Below the pieces are notes generated by a model. That model was not told the origin of the DNA and ran no database searches. It saw only the letters and a program-made list of their open reading frames with translations. A program made the translations under genes and the position numbers. DNA of 7,259 nt from assembly GCA_965364735.1 (NCBI GenBank), contig CBDTYW010000192.1:1-7259 (forward strand), written 5' to 3'. Source of the DNA: CBDTYW01 sp965364735. GTDB lineage: Bacteria; Actinomycetota; Nitriliruptoria; Nitriliruptorales; Nitriliruptoraceae. Below are positions 6,588 through 7,259 of this stretch, piece by piece; position 1 is the stretch's first letter; each line of letters starts with the position of its first letter.

Positions 6588-7259
6588 ATGGGTTGCCCGA
6601 TGACGCGGCGGGCGCTGCTGAAGCACTCCGCCATGGTCGCGGCGACCTTCCCGGCAGGGATGGTGCTCGGGCAGGGGTGGTCGCTGGCAGCGCAGGCACA
6701 GGTCGGGATCGCCGTGCCGATGCACCTCGAGCTCGTCACGGTCACGGACACCTCCGCGATCATCACCTGGTTCACCGGCGACCCGACGCAGCCAGACGAG
6801 TTCGGACGCCCCGCCCCCGTCGCCGCCGACGGACGCGTCCTCATCGGCACCTCCCCGAACCCGCTCGACTGGGTGGAGGTCGGCGTGCACGCAGCGACGC
6901 CGTACCACGCCGTCGAGATCACGGACCTGGTCGCCGGGACGCAGTACTTCTTCCGCGCGGAGTCCGGGGGGATCCCCGCGGTCCCGACGACCTTCAGCCC
7001 GATCCAGCCGGACGTCTCCAACGCCGGGACGTTCACGACGCTGACGCCACCGCCCGGTGAGCTCGTCGCGAAGATCGTGTGGATGAACGACCTGCACGTC
7101 GGCGAGGGCATCAGCGGGATCGCCTTCAACGGGCTTCCGCCGGGCTACCCGGCGGATCCGGCCGCGCCGTACTGGCGGTTCATGGCGCGGACCTCGTTGG
7201 CCGAGGCCACCGCGCGCGGCGGGAGCCTGCTCATCGCCAACGGCGACGTCACCGCAAGC
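6588..7259 (+). CDS. Tat-exported metallophosphoesterase with N-terminal fibronectin-like domain (3' end outside window)
   Basis: The frame runs from ATG 6588 to the window edge without a stop, giving 224 residues of a larger protein. GAGGGAG (6576-6582) lies 5 nt before the ATG. The N-terminus is a twin-arginine signal (TRRALLKHS, Arg7-Arg8, then a hydrophobic stretch to about 36, possible cleavage after AQA at 35-37), so the protein is probably folded and cofactor-loaded before export. Residues about 44-135 look like the beta-sandwich that precedes purple acid phosphatase-type enzymes: TSAIITWFTG (55-64) and ITDLVAGTQYFFRAE (111-125). From about 160 the calcineurin-like metallophosphoesterase fold begins with the first metal motif NDLHVGE (Asp168, His170) and the second, NGD (218-220). 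The remaining metal ligands lie beyond the window. The substrate (phosphomonoester, diester or nucleotide) cannot be assigned. It follows WS/DGAT by 63 nt; TAGGGT (6558-6563) is a possible weak -10 box. Confidence 0.87.
   Translation, partial: MGCPMTRRALLKHSAMVAATFPAGMVLGQGWSLAAQAQVGIAVPMHLELVTVTDTSAIITWFTGDPTQPDEFGRPAPVAADGRVLIGTSPNPLDWVEVGVHAATPYHAVEITDLVAGTQYFFRAESGGIPAVPTTFSPIQPDVSNAGTFTTLTPPPGELVAKIVWMNDLHVGEGISGIAFNGLPPGYPADPAAPYWRFMARTSLAEATARGGSLLIANGDVTAS

Noticed and set aside
5957..7060. A 367-codon plus-strand frame spanning the end of WS/DGAT and the start of the phosphoesterase
   Set aside because: It is Arg/Pro/His-rich and out of frame with two well-supported genes that it overlaps.
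1..7259. tRNA, rRNA, riboswitch, CRISPR, mobile element or phage signals
   Set aside because: By eye I found no cloverleaf, direct-repeat array, transposase motif, terminal inverted repeat or integrase; gaps between genes are all below about 115 bp.

Overview
The window is a GC-rich, densely coded stretch of an actinobacterial chromosome. The pointers are an F420-type luciferase-like oxidoreductase, two small 'septum formation'-type four-cysteine membrane proteins, a WS/DGAT acyltransferase and strongly G/C-biased codon third positions. A free-living, lipid-storing lineage such as Acidimicrobiia or another high-GC actinomycete would fit, but nothing here fixes the genus. I see no tRNA, rRNA, CRISPR array, insertion sequence, attachment site or phage gene.

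Layout. (1) Positions 2-631 (+) hold the C-terminal two thirds of a luciferase-like F420-dependent oxidoreductase. (2) Three genes run leftward on the minus strand: two tandem paralogues of a small membrane-anchored four-cysteine protein (3286-2822 and 2799-2341), then a complete delta-1-pyrroline-5-carboxylate dehydrogenase, pruA (2285-648), whose stop lies 16 nt from the stop of gene 1. (3) A 112-bp divergent intergenic region (3287-3398) separates this group from a plus-strand set. That set is a 551-residue acyl-CoA dehydrogenase with a long N-terminal extension (3399-5054), which most resembles (2S)-methylsuccinyl-CoA dehydrogenase; a perfect 14-bp hairpin (5068-5099); a wax ester synthase/diacylglycerol acyltransferase (5133-6524); and the first 224 codons of a Tat-exported metallophosphoesterase (6588 to the window end).

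How the genes relate. The theme is carbon and lipid metabolism: proline breakdown to glutamate, acyl-CoA oxidation, and storage of acyl-CoA as triacylglycerol or wax ester. They do not form one pathway. The hairpin suggests that the acyl-CoA dehydrogenase and the acyltransferase are not simply one message. The two cysteine-patterned membrane proteins are the least understood genes here, and their tandem duplication next to pruA is the most unusual local arrangement. I found no convincing previously undescribed system; the findings are moderate leads.
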